In this document: positions 40,889 to 50,795 of the stretch, piece by piece | Position numbering within the stretch: the stretch's first letter is position 1 | Layout of the letters: each line of letters starts with the position of its first letter | Assembly (NCBI GenBank): GCA_031277685.1 | Contig: JAITLV010000126.1 | Location: forward strand, 186,001-250,000 | From: Sphingobacterium sp. | Lineage (GTDB): Bacteria; Bacteroidota; Bacteroidia; Sphingobacteriales; Sphingobacteriaceae | Length of the DNA: 64,000 nucleotides | Reading direction: 5' to 3' | Translations under genes and position numbers: made by a program | Notes under the pieces: generated by a model | The model's database searches: none | What the model saw: only the letters and a program-made list of their open reading frames with translations | What the model was told of the DNA's origin: nothing

Positions 40889-43843
40889 TTAAAAATCTAA
40901 TTTGACACCAAGGGTATACATTTTTGGATAACGGATTCCAGCTCCGGTGTCATAACCATAAAAATTAACCAGTTCAGGATCACGTCCACTATATTTGGTG
41001 ATCGTCAACAGGTTGCTTCCAGTCACATAAACATATAATCTATTTAGTTTCTTCGCACGCACAACCTTGGTCAGATCATATCCCAAAGACAAGTTTTTGA
41101 GTTTAACAAATGAGCCATTTTCCATAAATAGATCCTGTTCAACCTGATAGGGAACTACCGAAGACCATGGATTATAGATTGGATATGCTGCATCGTCAAA
41201 GTTTTTTTCCCAGGAAGTGATTTCCCGAACACCGTATAAGTTTTTAGATTCAGCGACGTTTGCGAAATCGTAGTATTTGGAAGCTTGCTGATTCATAATC
41301 TCACGTCCTAGGTTAAAATATAAAAGGAATGAAAGATCAAAGTTTTTATAACCAAATTGATTCGTAAATCCTCCGGTCCACTTTGGAATAATATTGCCCA
41401 TCAATACACGGTCTTCATTGTTGATATCAAAATTCCCATCTTGATCTACCCAGCGTGGATCGCCACCTTTCATATCAGTACCATTATACGTCATGATCCT
41501 GTTATCACCCGTACGGACAGGTACTTCTACATCGGACTGATAGATTCCCTTATTTTGCAACAACCAGTACTGGTCGATGCGCTTACCCACCTCCAGCTTA
41601 TTTTTTCCGACAACGATCGCATCCAATTCATTTGGCAGCTTTTTCAGTTCATTCGTATTGTAAGCAATATTAAAGCTACTATTCCAGGAGAAACCGCCAG
41701 CACTACGGGGCATTGTGTAATTTAGGGATAGGTCGACCCCGCTGTTTTGGACATCCATGCCGCTGGCGTATTCAAACTTGTAACCAGATTCCGCTACAGT
41801 AGGGACCGGTAGCAACATATTTTTAGTGGTTTTGCTGTAAAGGTCCACATGCAAACCAAATTGCTTTGCCATTGAAAGATCAAAACCAATATTAAACATA
41901 TCTGTAAATGACCAAGGCACATCGTAGCCAACCCAGCCATAAGCATATGGACGTGAGACTGTCCCAATTCCCGAGTAAGACATAATTCCGGTATTTTTAT
42001 CCCAGCTCAGCGCTGAAGAATATTGTGGGCCTGCAGCCTCCGTATCTGAATTAGGCAAATTACCAAGATGACCATATGAGGCCCTTAGTTTTAGAAAATC
42101 AATTTTATCGCTGCCAATTTTGTCGCTAAGATCGTACGATGCATTAAAAGCATAAGATGTATACCAACGTTCAGATAATTGCTGCCAAGAGGAACCATCC
42201 CGGCGCAACAACCCTGAAAGCTCCAGCCCATTCCATTCATAGCTGGTTCTGAAATAGGTATTGATCAGGTGATGAATGGTCTTGTCGCCATAGAGATAAG
42301 GGATAAAACCTATAGAAACAAGATATTCAGCCTTGTTTTTATCCCCCTCTACTCTATTTATCTTGATATAATCATTTGGCCCCCGATACGCCTGAAGATA
42401 ATTATACTTTTGTCTATCCGCCTGCACCTGGAGTCCAGCTTCAAACAATAACTTCCCAGTATTCAGATCCTTCCGATAACTTATATTGTTATCAAAACTC
42501 AGACGCTCGTTATATCCCAGATAATTGGAGGTATAGTTATTTCCTTCCATCAATGTTGAAGGCCAAAATACATCCCTACGGTTTTCATTATAATCCAAAG
42601 CTATCCGGGAGCTGAGATCAAGACCAGGCATCATGTTGATATCCAGTCCCAATGAGGCCAGGACACTGGTATTATAGTTATTGTCCAATGTCAATTTATC
42701 AAAGTTTTGCAGATAGACATTATACAGACTTTTATTCGGCGCCAGCGGTGTAGATAAATCAGGCGTATATTTGGTTTCTGTATACCTTTCGGTCAAGGAA
42801 CGATTTCTATCTCGCGCCAGGCGCCCGATTTGGATATTACCGCTCACTTTAAACCAAGTCGTGGGCAACATATTGATACTGAATCCTCCATAGGTTCTAT
42901 TGAACTTCGTATCATCTGCTCCAGAAGCATTTTGTGTATGATTTGCAAAGAATCTAAAATTCGAGCGGTTGGTTCCACCCATCAAAGCACCATTGATCGA
43001 ATACAACGGTGTAAGCTTATAATATTGATCTACCCAGTTTGACGGTCCATAATAGTTGACGTTTGAAGAATCACTCAGATAGCTTGGATAGGCCGAAATC
43101 TGTTCTGCTTTCGCATATTTATCATAAAATGGCTGTCTAAAATTCCGCTCAAATTCGGCATTGACTGTCGTCACATTGTTGGGAACCGCAAATCCTGAAT
43201 AACCATTGATGGAGATCTTCCGATCTCCTGCTTGCGCGGATTTGGTTGTAATATACACAACTCCATTTACAGCTCTTGGTCCATATTTAGCAATCTGCCC
43301 CGCATCTTTTAACACTTCGATAGTAGCAATATTATCCAGATCGAAAAGAGACATGATATTTGTCGCAGCCCCGATCGGCTGGGTCTCCTCATTCTGAATA
43401 TTATAGATAAGATTGGTTTCATCAATGATTTGAATGCCATTGACAACAATCAATGGTCGGTTTTCCTTAAAATTCTTTGCTGTAAAAACCGGCCGGGTAA
43501 TCCCGCGGACCAACATATTCTGCTGTACAGTACCAGGTTCTGCCGAAGGTTCCTGCACATACAGCCCAGAAATATTACCCTTCATTATCTGTTCCAAAGT
43601 CACCAAAGGGTATTTCGATAACTCCAAAACTGAGACGGTATCAGATCCTGGTGGAGGTACCGTGGGAAAATTACTTTTTGCCGTCAGGGAGTCGACATTG
43701 AATTTACTCTTCATTCGAGCCCTACCGGCTCTTTCTTTAGCTATTTTTGACCCCGGTGTCAGACCAGGATCACTGGCTTTCACTTGAGAGTACTCAAAAA
43801 GTAGCATAAAGAACGCTAAATTGATCATGTAAAACTGTCTCAT
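40889..43843 (-). CDS. SusC/RagA-family TonB-dependent importer without regulatory domain
   Basis: After a signal peptide (MINLAFFMLLFEYSQVKA) the usual carboxypeptidase-regulatory-like domain is missing. A 60-residue polar linker leads straight into the plug (SKYPLVTLEQIMKGNISGLY, MLVRGITRP, IATIEVLKDAGQIAKYGPRA, NGVVYITTKS). The barrel ends in PKMYTLGVKLDF. The YGPRAVNGVVYITT block is the SusC signature. It is the first gene of the eleven-gene operon. The missing regulatory domain makes it shorter (984 residues) than its paralogue in the same operon and may change how it couples to TonB or other periplasmic partners. Confidence 0.92.
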   Translation of the reverse strand: MRQFYMINLAFFMLLFEYSQVKASDPGLTPGSKIAKERAGRARMKSKFNVDSLTAKSNFPTVPPPGSDTVSVLELSKYPLVTLEQIMKGNISGLYVQEPSAEPGTVQQNMLVRGITRPVFTAKNFKENRPLIVVNGIQIIDETNLIYNIQNEETQPIGAATNIMSLFDLDNIATIEVLKDAGQIAKYGPRAVNGVVYITTKSAQAGDRKISINGYSGFAVPNNVTTVNAEFERNFRQPFYDKYAKAEQISAYPSYLSDSSNVNYYGPSNWVDQYYKLTPLYSINGALMGGTNRSNFRFFANHTQNASGADDTKFNRTYGGFSINMLPTTWFKVSGNIQIGRLARDRNRSLTERYTETKYTPDLSTPLAPNKSLYNVYLQNFDKLTLDNNYNTSVLASLGLDINMMPGLDLSSRIALDYNENRRDVFWPSTLMEGNNYTSNYLGYNERLSFDNNISYRKDLNTGKLLFEAGLQVQADRQKYNYLQAYRGPNDYIKINRVEGDKNKAEYLVSIGFIPYLYGDKTIHHLINTYFRTSYEWNGLELSGLLRRDGSSWQQLSERWYTSYAFNASYDLSDKIGSDKIDFLKLRASYGHLGNLPNSDTEAAGPQYSSALSWDKNTGIMSYSGIGTVSRPYAYGWVGYDVPWSFTDMFNIGFDLSMAKQFGLHVDLYSKTTKNMLLPVPTVAESGYKFEYASGMDVQNSGVDLSLNYTMPRSAGGFSWNSSFNIAYNTNELKKLPNELDAIVVGKNKLEVGKRIDQYWLLQNKGIYQSDVEVPVRTGDNRIMTYNGTDMKGGDPRWVDQDGNFDINNEDRVLMGNIIPKWTGGFTNQFGYKNFDLSFLLYFNLGREIMNQQASKYYDFANVAESKNLYGVREITSWEKNFDDAAYPIYNPWSSVVPYQVEQDLFMENGSFVKLKNLSLGYDLTKVVRAKKLNRLYVYVTGSNLLTITKYSGRDPELVNFYGYDTGAGIRYPKMYTLGVKLDF

Positions 43844-44398
43844 TTAGAATTGAACTTTATTATTTAGGATTTATAGATAGTTTCTTTTCTTGATATTGGT
43901 TAGTACTATCACTTGCCAACAATTTTACATAAAAAAATCACCCCAAATTATCGTTCAACAAACACAATCGTTTGCATAATTCACTACAACGTTATCGTGT
44001 ATTTTATACATTATGTTTTTTCAGCTAACGCGAATTTTTTCAATAAACACTATATCATATTTATTTTAAATAAAAATTAATAAACTTTTAGATAACATAA
44101 CAAATATAACCAAACAACTGATTACAAGTACTTTAACAAAGTAAAAAAACACTTATTCTCAAAAAAACAATGTACGAATAGATTGCTCACCTGTTTTCCT
44201 AAATCCCAAAAGTATGATCATAACTAATCATTTAGTTTTTATAAAAAGACAGTTTAGATTGAAGTAACGAGAGGTAGCCAATTGATCGTCATTTGCATCA
44301 TAACTAACCAGACATGAAATTTAAAAATCCCTGATTTCATGGATCATAAATCTGTCCATACTGATGTATTTTTGATATATTAGACAAAACACAATCAC
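43844..44398. promoter_or_regulatory. AT-rich divergent intergenic region with candidate -7 elements
   Basis: No gene is visible in this 555-base gap. Candidate minus-strand -7 elements (TAnnTTTG) for the SusC operon lie at 44101-44108 and 44207-44214, which would leave a leader of 250-350 bases. A plus-strand element, TATTTTTG, lies at 44367-44374, about 25 bases before the unknown exported gene. Upstream -33 motifs are not convincing. No sigma/anti-sigma or hybrid-sensor gene adjoins the operon, so its control may reside in this leader. Confidence 0.35.
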
Positions 44399-45187
44399 AT
44401 GCGTTCTATTTTCATATCCGTTTTTTCACTATTAAGTGCTTTTACCTACGCACAGACTAACTTCATAACCAAAAACTTACCATATCCCGAGTTAATTCCG
44501 GTATTGGTAAACGATAGTTTATATGGTTATTGCGATAGTGAGCTTGAATTACACTTGTTGCCAGTGTACGAAAGTGCTGAATTATTTGAAGAAGATTTTA
44601 ATTTCCAGATTTTCCATGTCAACAAACCTGAAATTGTCAAGTATGGATCAGCTGAATACGCTTGGGTCAAGCGTCACGGTGAACGATACCGCATCAACAA
44701 AAAAGGTGAACTTGTTTACAAGTATGATAAAGCGGATTTCAAAACCGGGGAAACCATTGTTCAGCTTTTTAAAAACTCGACCACACATACGATAGATAAG
44801 GTGGATGATACCACCTTATTCCAACACATAAAAAACAATCAGACCGGGCAGATCGTATTCCCTGATGACCAGTCCATCCAGGAATTTAAAGAAAAAAACA
44901 AAACATTTATCGAAGAAGGAATCCGACTGGTCTATTACCCCAAATCCCCAGAAATACCTTATACGTATTTCTCCAACGAACAAACACTACTTCAGGGAAT
45001 AAAAAATAAGGAAACCGGTGAAATCCTGCTCAAAGCACGATATGCTAATATCGAAGAATGCTACAATAAGCCCCTACGTGTACATCAATACCCCCTGTTT
45101 ATCGCTTATCGCGGAGATCTTGACAAATACATATATGTAGGTCTCAACGGAAAGGAATATGTACTGTATTCGGCCGAAATTGAATAA
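44399..45187 (+). CDS. Exported protein of unknown function, 262 aa
   Basis: A signal peptide, MRSIFISVFSLLSAFTYAQ, precedes a mature protein with repeated short strand-turn units (VNDSLYGYCDSELELHLLPV, AWVKRHGERYRINKKGELVY, NKETGEILLKARYANIEE). The units loosely resemble WG-type repeats, where a glycine turn follows Tyr or Trp, but I cannot assign the family. No catalytic motif is visible. It is divergent from the SusC operon and not obviously part of it. Confidence 0.6.
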   Translation: MRSIFISVFSLLSAFTYAQTNFITKNLPYPELIPVLVNDSLYGYCDSELELHLLPVYESAELFEEDFNFQIFHVNKPEIVKYGSAEYAWVKRHGERYRINKKGELVYKYDKADFKTGETIVQLFKNSTTHTIDKVDDTTLFQHIKNNQTGQIVFPDDQSIQEFKEKNKTFIEEGIRLVYYPKSPEIPYTYFSNEQTLLQGIKNKETGEILLKARYANIEECYNKPLRVHQYPLFIAYRGDLDKYIYVGLNGKEYVLYSAEIE

Positions 45188-45252
45188 AAAATAGATTTGC
45201 ACAATAAACGGCGAATGAAGTCATCATTTAAAAAAAGGCATTAAAATAAGGC

Positions 45253-45283
45253 GTTGCTATAATATATGGCCATGTTGCTATAA
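45253..45283 (+). promoter_or_regulatory. Direct repeat GTTGCTATAA with 21-bp period
   Basis: GTTGCTATAA occurs exactly twice in tandem orientation, at 45253-45262 and 45274-45283, with starts 21 bp apart. Pairs of roughly 9-bp direct repeats on the same DNA face are the recognised site geometry for LytTR regulators such as AgrA and ComE. The repeats lie 28 bases upstream of a near-consensus -7 element (TATTTTCG, 45312-45319) for the TonB receptor gene. A LytTR response regulator is encoded 3 kb downstream. The link is inference. Confidence 0.6.
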
Positions 45284-45334
45284 AAGAAATTTTTTGCGGT
45301 TTGCTAACACCTATTTTCGTAAAAAATTCACAAT

Positions 45335-47662
45335 ATGCTCAGGTCATTACCTCTTTTACTCATTTCCATTTCGCTTGGGGGCACTGCGCTCGCACAAAAA
45401 CGTTATACTTTATCAGGAACGATCACCGATGTATCCACTGGGGAAACACTTATTGGGGCATCAGTTAGGCTACATGAACTTCAACAGTCAAGTGGCTCTA
45501 GCAACTCTTATGGCTTTTACTCGATCGCGGCTCCAGCAGGAAGATATATACTATCAACCTCTTATATAGGCTACAATACACGTACAGATACGATAACATT
45601 AAACCGAGATCAAGCCCTCAACCTCACATTACAATCACAAACCTTATTGGAAGAGGTTGTGATCTCAGCCGATAGACGTACCAATAAGAATGTTTCTTCT
45701 CCCCAAATGGGTGTTGAAAAGCTCAATATGAACCAGATCAATCAGCTTCCTGTCGTTTTAGGTGAGCGTGATATCCTCAAAAGTATCACATTAATGCCGG
45801 GAATAAAAACCTCGGGCGAAGGGAATACTGGGTTTTATGTACGAGGTGGCGGTGCCGACCAAAACCTGATCCTATTGGATGAAGCTACAGTCTATAATGC
45901 CACTCACCTACTGGGTTTCTTTTCTACGTTCAATTCAGACGCCATCAAGGATGTCAGTATTTATAAAGGCGGTATGCCTGCCGAATATGGTGGCCGGCTT
46001 TCTTCCGTATTGGATGTTAAAATGAATGAAGGCAATAATAAGAGAACAACAGTCCAGGGTGGTATTGGATTAATTGCCTCCCGCATAAAAGTCGAGGGTC
46101 CACTGATAAAGGACAAAGGTTCATTTATGATATCCGCCCGACGTACCTATATGGATCTTTTTATGAAAGCGTCTTCTGATACAACGATCAACAAAAGTAC
46201 GCTGTACTTTTACGATATCAATGCGAAGGCGAACTATAGATTCAACGATAAAAATGCGATCTATCTCTCCGGATACTTCGGCAAAGATGTTTTGGGACTC
46301 CAAGATGTCTTTGGTACGAATTGGGGCAATGCAACAGGAACCCTAAGATTCAATCATGTCTTCAGTAATAAATTATTTTCAAATACATCCGTTGTTTATA
46401 GCAAGTTTAACTACGTTATCGAAGGCTTGGATCGCAATGATGGCTTTAAAGCGACATCAAAGATTACGGATATAAATTTTAAACAGGATTTTCAATATTA
46501 TGCAAGTTCCAACCATGCCCTTAAATTTGGCTTACATGCTACCCGGCACGATATTGCACCTGGCGACATTACGACTACAGCGAGCTCTAGCTTTAATAAC
46601 AAACATGTAGAACATCGCTTCGGTTATGAAATGGCGGCATATATTAGCGACGACTGGAAAGTAAATGACAAATTCAATATGGCCTATGGCCTGCGCTTAA
46701 GCTCGATGTTGCTGGTTGGTCCAGGAACCTTTAGTACTTATGATGCGGCTGGCAACACCATTGGATCACAACATTACAAATCCGGAGAGCTAGTACAACA
46801 TTACCTGAATTTGGAACCTCGTTTGAGTGTCAGCTATCTACTCGATGAACAACAGTCCATCAAAGCTTCTTACAATAGAAATACACAAAATATCCACCTC
46901 CTGACAAACTCGACAAGCTCCAGCCCGACAGATCTCTATGTGATGAGCAGTAAGAATATCAAACCCGAAATTGCCGACCAGATCGCTACGGGCTATTTTA
47001 GAAACTTCAAGGATAATGTATATGAGTTTTCTGCTGAAGTCTATTACAAAAATTTACAAAACCAGATCGATTATAAAGATGCTGCACAATTACTCGTCAA
47101 CCAAGACGTGGAGTCCCAATTGGTATATGGTGTCGGACGTGCTTATGGCCTTGAGTTATTTCTGAAGAAAAAATATGGCCGATTCAATGGCTGGGTGGGT
47201 TACACTTGGTCCAAAACCGAACGCAAATTTGATGAGATCAATGCTGGAAAATATTTCCCAGCAACACAGGATCGTACCCATGACGTCTCCATTGTCGGGA
47301 TTTACAAGTTAAATGAAAAATGGACCTTCTCCAGTAATTTCGTTTATGGAACCGGCAGGGCTGTCACCTATCCAACAGGCAAATACAATGTGGGTGGAAA
47401 TACGACTTTTTCCTATTCTGAGCGCAATGCTTATCGTATGCCAGCATCACACCGTTTGGATATCGCCGCCACCTTCGAAGGTAAACCAGGGAAACACTAC
47501 CAGTCAAGCTGGACCTTCGGCATCTACAATGTATATGCACACAAAGATCCCTACAGGATTGCCTTTAGGGATAGTAAAACCGTTCCCAATGCGACGGAAG
47601 CTGTCCAAACAAGTATTTTCGGAATCCCTATTCCTTCGTTTACCTGGAATTTTAAATTTTAA
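45335..47662 (+). CDS. TonB-dependent receptor with carboxypeptidase-regulatory-like domain
   Basis: The signal is MLRSLPLLLISISLGGTALA. Residues 24-105 form the CarboxypepD_reg-like domain (LSGTITDVSTGETLIGASVR). The plug includes LPVVLGERDILKSITLMPGI, NTGFYVRGGGADQNLILLDE and VSIYKGGMPAEYGGRLSSVL. A short barrel of the FecA/CirA type ends in PIPSFTWNFKF. This 775-residue class is distinct from SusC and is regularly paired with a DUF4249 lipoprotein, which follows here. The substrate is unknown. Expression may depend on the neighbouring LytTR system through the 21-bp direct repeat upstream. Confidence 0.9.
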   Translation: MLRSLPLLLISISLGGTALAQKRYTLSGTITDVSTGETLIGASVRLHELQQSSGSSNSYGFYSIAAPAGRYILSTSYIGYNTRTDTITLNRDQALNLTLQSQTLLEEVVISADRRTNKNVSSPQMGVEKLNMNQINQLPVVLGERDILKSITLMPGIKTSGEGNTGFYVRGGGADQNLILLDEATVYNATHLLGFFSTFNSDAIKDVSIYKGGMPAEYGGRLSSVLDVKMNEGNNKRTTVQGGIGLIASRIKVEGPLIKDKGSFMISARRTYMDLFMKASSDTTINKSTLYFYDINAKANYRFNDKNAIYLSGYFGKDVLGLQDVFGTNWGNATGTLRFNHVFSNKLFSNTSVVYSKFNYVIEGLDRNDGFKATSKITDINFKQDFQYYASSNHALKFGLHATRHDIAPGDITTTASSSFNNKHVEHRFGYEMAAYISDDWKVNDKFNMAYGLRLSSMLLVGPGTFSTYDAAGNTIGSQHYKSGELVQHYLNLEPRLSVSYLLDEQQSIKASYNRNTQNIHLLTNSTSSSPTDLYVMSSKNIKPEIADQIATGYFRNFKDNVYEFSAEVYYKNLQNQIDYKDAAQLLVNQDVESQLVYGVGRAYGLELFLKKKYGRFNGWVGYTWSKTERKFDEINAGKYFPATQDRTHDVSIVGIYKLNEKWTFSSNFVYGTGRAVTYPTGKYNVGGNTTFSYSERNAYRMPASHRLDIAATFEGKPGKHYQSSWTFGIYNVYAHKDPYRIAFRDSKTVPNATEAVQTSIFGIPIPSFTWNFKF

Positions 47663-47680
47663 CCTTAATTGCTAAAAAAC

Positions 47681-48466
47681 ATGAAACATACTTTTGCTAT
47701 CTACGCTATACTTATTCTTACTGCCCTGACCTCATCCTGTGAAAAAGTTATCGATATCCGCGTAAATGACGAAGTGGGCCGATTGGTCATTGAAGGTGTC
47801 ATCAATAACACAACAACAGAACAGGAAATAAAACTGAGTCGTAATGCTGCCTTCTCAGACAACAACAACTACCCCACAGTAACTGGCGCTACTGTCATCG
47901 TTCGTGATCAAAAACAAAAGGAATACTTATTTCTGGAAACAGAACCCGGAACTTACAAAGCACAACAATTTACCGGAATCCCGGGAGAAATATACACGAT
48001 GGACGTACAAATTGATCAGACAAGATATCAGGCGAGGTCTCAAATGCCCCAAATCGTCACACTGGACTCTATTTCTATTGAAAAACCAAAATTTGGTGAC
48101 GAAGAAAAACGCAATATTAAAGTATATTATAAAGATCCGGCAGATCAGGTCAATCAATATAGATTTATTGTTTTTCTGAATAACAAGCAATTGAAAGATG
48201 TCTATGCCACAAACGATGATTTTAACAATGGAAACGAAATCAGCTTCACATTACGTCCGGATGATGTCGATATATTTCCAGGAGATCAAATCCGGGTAGA
48301 AATGAGCTGTATTGACAAAACGATATACAATTATTGGTATAGTCTTATGCAACAATCAGCCAATTCAGGTGTAACACCAAGTAATCCGCCGACAAACATT
48401 ACCCCATCTACACTTGGCTATTTTAGCGCACATACATTGTCCAGCAAAAGTATACAAGTGGATTAA
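47681..48466 (+). CDS. DUF4249-family outer-membrane lipoprotein
   Basis: The ATG at 47681 gives MKHTFAIYAILILTALTSSC with a lipobox, so it is preferred over the upstream TTG at 47669. The mature protein starts EKVIDIRVNDEVGRLVIEGV, the usual DUF4249 beginning. It continues with Ig-like strands (ATVIVRDQKQKEYLFLE, ISFTLRPDDVDIFPGDQIRV) and ends with NPPTNITPSTLGYFSAHTLS, also typical. Proteins of this family accompany TonB receptors and are thought to be their surface lipoprotein partners. It lies 18 bases after the receptor gene and ends before a bidirectional hairpin. Confidence 0.87.
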   Translation: MKHTFAIYAILILTALTSSCEKVIDIRVNDEVGRLVIEGVINNTTTEQEIKLSRNAAFSDNNNYPTVTGATVIVRDQKQKEYLFLETEPGTYKAQQFTGIPGEIYTMDVQIDQTRYQARSQMPQIVTLDSISIEKPKFGDEEKRNIKVYYKDPADQVNQYRFIVFLNNKQLKDVYATNDDFNNGNEISFTLRPDDVDIFPGDQIRVEMSCIDKTIYNYWYSLMQQSANSGVTPSNPPTNITPSTLGYFSAHTLSSKSIQVD

Positions 48467-48479
48467 TCTTATACTGATA

Positions 48480-48522
48480 AATGACAAGGAGTCACTCCCA
48501 TCGGGACCATCTCCTTGTCATT
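48480..48522. terminator. Hairpin between convergent DUF4249 and LytTR genes
   Basis: AATGACAAGGAG (48480-48491) pairs with CTCCTTGTCATT (48511-48522), a perfect 12-bp stem. The loop has a further CCC/GGG pair. It lies 13 bases after the DUF4249 stop and 31 bases before the stop of the response regulator, so it can serve both. There is no long T-run, so termination strength is uncertain. Confidence 0.6.
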
Positions 48523-48553
48523 ACGCCTGAAGCAATCCACACACCAACACCCT

Positions 48554-49279
48554 TTATCTATTAATCGTCTGCTTTCTGATACGCTCTAATAGATCATCTT
48601 TAAAACTAGCCCCCAAGGGCATCTCAAAACCCGCAATCGTCACCCAGTGACTGTCTACACTCTCAACTTTATTTAAATTGACGACAAAAGATTTATTGAT
48701 CCGTACAAAATCTGTACTGGGCAATTGATTGAATATTGTTTTTATATTCATCGCTACCATTAATTTCTTATCTCTTGTGTGAATCATCACATAATCTTTC
48801 ATCGCTTCAATATATTGGATCTCATTTAGCTCCAAACGAAAAAGTTTGCGATCAGCCTTTACGAAAATATGATCGCTAGATAGCGTGAGATCTTTTTCTG
48901 GTACTTTTTGCTGAAAATGACCTATCGCTTTATCCAAAGCCTTCTTTAGACGATCTTCAGCAATGGGTTTTAATAAATAATCCAACGCATTCAGTTCATA
49001 ACTTTCCAATGCATAATTGGGATACGCCGTTGTGAATATGATCTGGATATGTGGTGGAATAAATTGCGCAAAATCCCAACCACTTTCCTCAGGCAAGTTA
49101 ATATCCAGAAAAATCAAATCAAGCTGCTGCTCCTCCATCATCATACGGGCATCTTCTGTATTGCCGTACATCCCTAAGCATTCCAAAAATTCATACCCTT
49201 TCAGCAATTTAACCAAACCTCTCCGCGCCAAAGGTTCATCCTCAATCACAATATATTTAATATTTAGCTTGTCCATCAT
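48554..49279 (-). CDS. LytTR-family response regulator
   Basis: The receiver domain (residues 8-125) has the acidic pocket IEDEP (Glu13, Asp14), the phosphoacceptor Asp59 in LIFLDINLP, Thr in FTTAYP and Lys in DYLLKPI. The C-terminal LytTR DNA-binding domain (145-241) has IQYIEAMKDYVMIHTRDKKL and FVRINKSFVVNLNKVES, the family signatures. It follows the histidine kinase gene by 4 bases. LytTR proteins bind paired direct repeats; a GTTGCTATAA pair with 21-bp spacing sits upstream of the TonB receptor operon that converges on this gene. Confidence 0.93.
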   Translation of the reverse strand: MMDKLNIKYIVIEDEPLARRGLVKLLKGYEFLECLGMYGNTEDARMMMEEQQLDLIFLDINLPEESGWDFAQFIPPHIQIIFTTAYPNYALESYELNALDYLLKPIAEDRLKKALDKAIGHFQQKVPEKDLTLSSDHIFVKADRKLFRLELNEIQYIEAMKDYVMIHTRDKKLMVAMNIKTIFNQLPSTDFVRINKSFVVNLNKVESVDSHWVTIAGFEMPLGASFKDDLLERIRKQTINR

Positions 49280-49283
49280 CTTA

Positions 49284-50366
49284 CTATGCTCCTATTGGAA
49301 TACTTAAAAACACCTTATAACGATCACCGAAATCATCAATTTGCAAATTATAGTTATCTGGATACAGAATTTCTAATCGTTTTTGGATATTGTTCAACCC
49401 TAGACCACCATAAACCGCTGCCTGTATTTTTCGTTTCTTGGGGTTAATACAGGTAAAACAAATTTGTCCATCACGGATCAAAAATTGTATCTGTACATGC
49501 TGCCCCCCTTCCATTGCTTGGTGTGCACCATGTTTAACCACATTTTCAACAAAAGGAATAAACAGAAAAGGTGGTACCTGCAGCTGCTCAATCTGGTCAC
49601 CAACCATAAAGTCCACCACAAATCTATCTCGACGGATGTCCTCCATAAAAAGAATATTTTTTAAAACGGCAATCTCTTTTCCCAACTCTATTGAATCGCC
49701 CTTTGACAAATAAAGCTGATTTCTCAATACATCACTCAATTTCAGCAGCACCTTGGAGGCCAATTTCGGATTTTCATCAATCAAGAAATTGATATTATTA
49801 AGTGTGTTGAACAAAAAATGAGGATTAATCTGACTTTTTAGCTGCTCTAATTGAATCGTCAAGGTATTATTCTCAAATTCCTTAAATCGAATTAAATTGA
49901 TAATCCAGACCTTAAACAATTTCAAGCTGCTCACCGCAGCGATAAAAACAGTCAAGAGGATGACAATGATTAAATAGTCCTCCCAATCTAGATACGAACG
50001 GTCTGGCTTTTGAATAAATCGCAGTTCTTGACGTTCCAGATACATCAAACTCAGAAAAATAAGCGTATAAACAGCCAAAAGACTTCCCGCATATGCGAGA
50101 AACCGACTTCTGAGCACAAATACCGGGATTAGAATATAATGATTGATATAAAAAAGACTCAGTAAAATTGTAATGGAGAGCAATGTCTCAAAAAGTCGCC
50201 ATAGACTACTTGTCGGATCTGCTTCAGCTTTTTTGCTGGGCAAAAAATGAATCCCAACAATCGCCAGTATCAACAAACAGTGGCGAATCCAACGAAACTT
50301 TCTATCGACAACAAAATCTATGAAAAGACTATTTTCGTAACCGATGATTACCTGCGAATTTTTCAT
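49284..50366 (-). CDS. LytS/YehU-type sensor histidine kinase
   Basis: Four membrane helices lie in the first 150 residues (LLILAIVGIHFLP, LLSITILLSLFYINHYILIP, LLAVYTLIFLSLMYL, YLIIVILLTVFIAAVSSL). The His_kinase domain follows: QLKSQINPHFLFNTLNNINF with the phosphoacceptor His in NPHFLFN. A HATPase domain ends in GGLGLNNIQKRLEILYP. There is no separate input domain, so the membrane part itself senses the signal. It is cotranscribed with the LytTR regulator, and the phosphorelay is expected to run between them. Confidence 0.92.
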   Translation of the reverse strand: MKNSQVIIGYENSLFIDFVVDRKFRWIRHCLLILAIVGIHFLPSKKAEADPTSSLWRLFETLLSITILLSLFYINHYILIPVFVLRSRFLAYAGSLLAVYTLIFLSLMYLERQELRFIQKPDRSYLDWEDYLIIVILLTVFIAAVSSLKLFKVWIINLIRFKEFENNTLTIQLEQLKSQINPHFLFNTLNNINFLIDENPKLASKVLLKLSDVLRNQLYLSKGDSIELGKEIAVLKNILFMEDIRRDRFVVDFMVGDQIEQLQVPPFLFIPFVENVVKHGAHQAMEGGQHVQIQFLIRDGQICFTCINPKKRKIQAAVYGGLGLNNIQKRLEILYPDNYNLQIDDFGDRYKVFLSIPIGA

Positions 50367-50795
50367 GTTAACAATCTTTCAAAAGATATTTATTCATACT
50401 ATCTGTTGCCCAACCAGAAAATTATCAATTCCTGTAAATGCTTTTTTCAATTAAATCTATGTTCTCCCAACCTATCAATAATCAAATATCTATGACGAAC
50501 CACAAAGGTAACAGACTATTAAACTGATGATTAAACAGAAAAAACAGCCCTACATGCAGGTAAAATACAGCCAACCAGGCAAGGTTGCGAAAGTATGCAA
50601 GGTTTAAAAATAGCCATAACTTCGAACATTTCAAAATACCTTCGTTGCTGATACTTAATTTAATTTACACCACCTGAACACTTCAACATTGATAAAATTT
50701 TTACTACGGTCTCCCCTAGCGCCAGCACAATTTTTATTTCACTAACTTTAGCAATTATTGATAGGAATCAACCATTCAATACGGAGAAAATAACG
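50367..50795. other. Intergenic region between kinase and Crp/Fnr genes
   Basis: This 429-base gap separates divergent genes. It is AT-rich and I see no gene, RNA or strong palindrome. A TAACTTTA element near 50740 resembles the Bacteroidota -7 box (TAnnTTTG) and could serve the Crp/Fnr gene. Confidence 0.3.
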
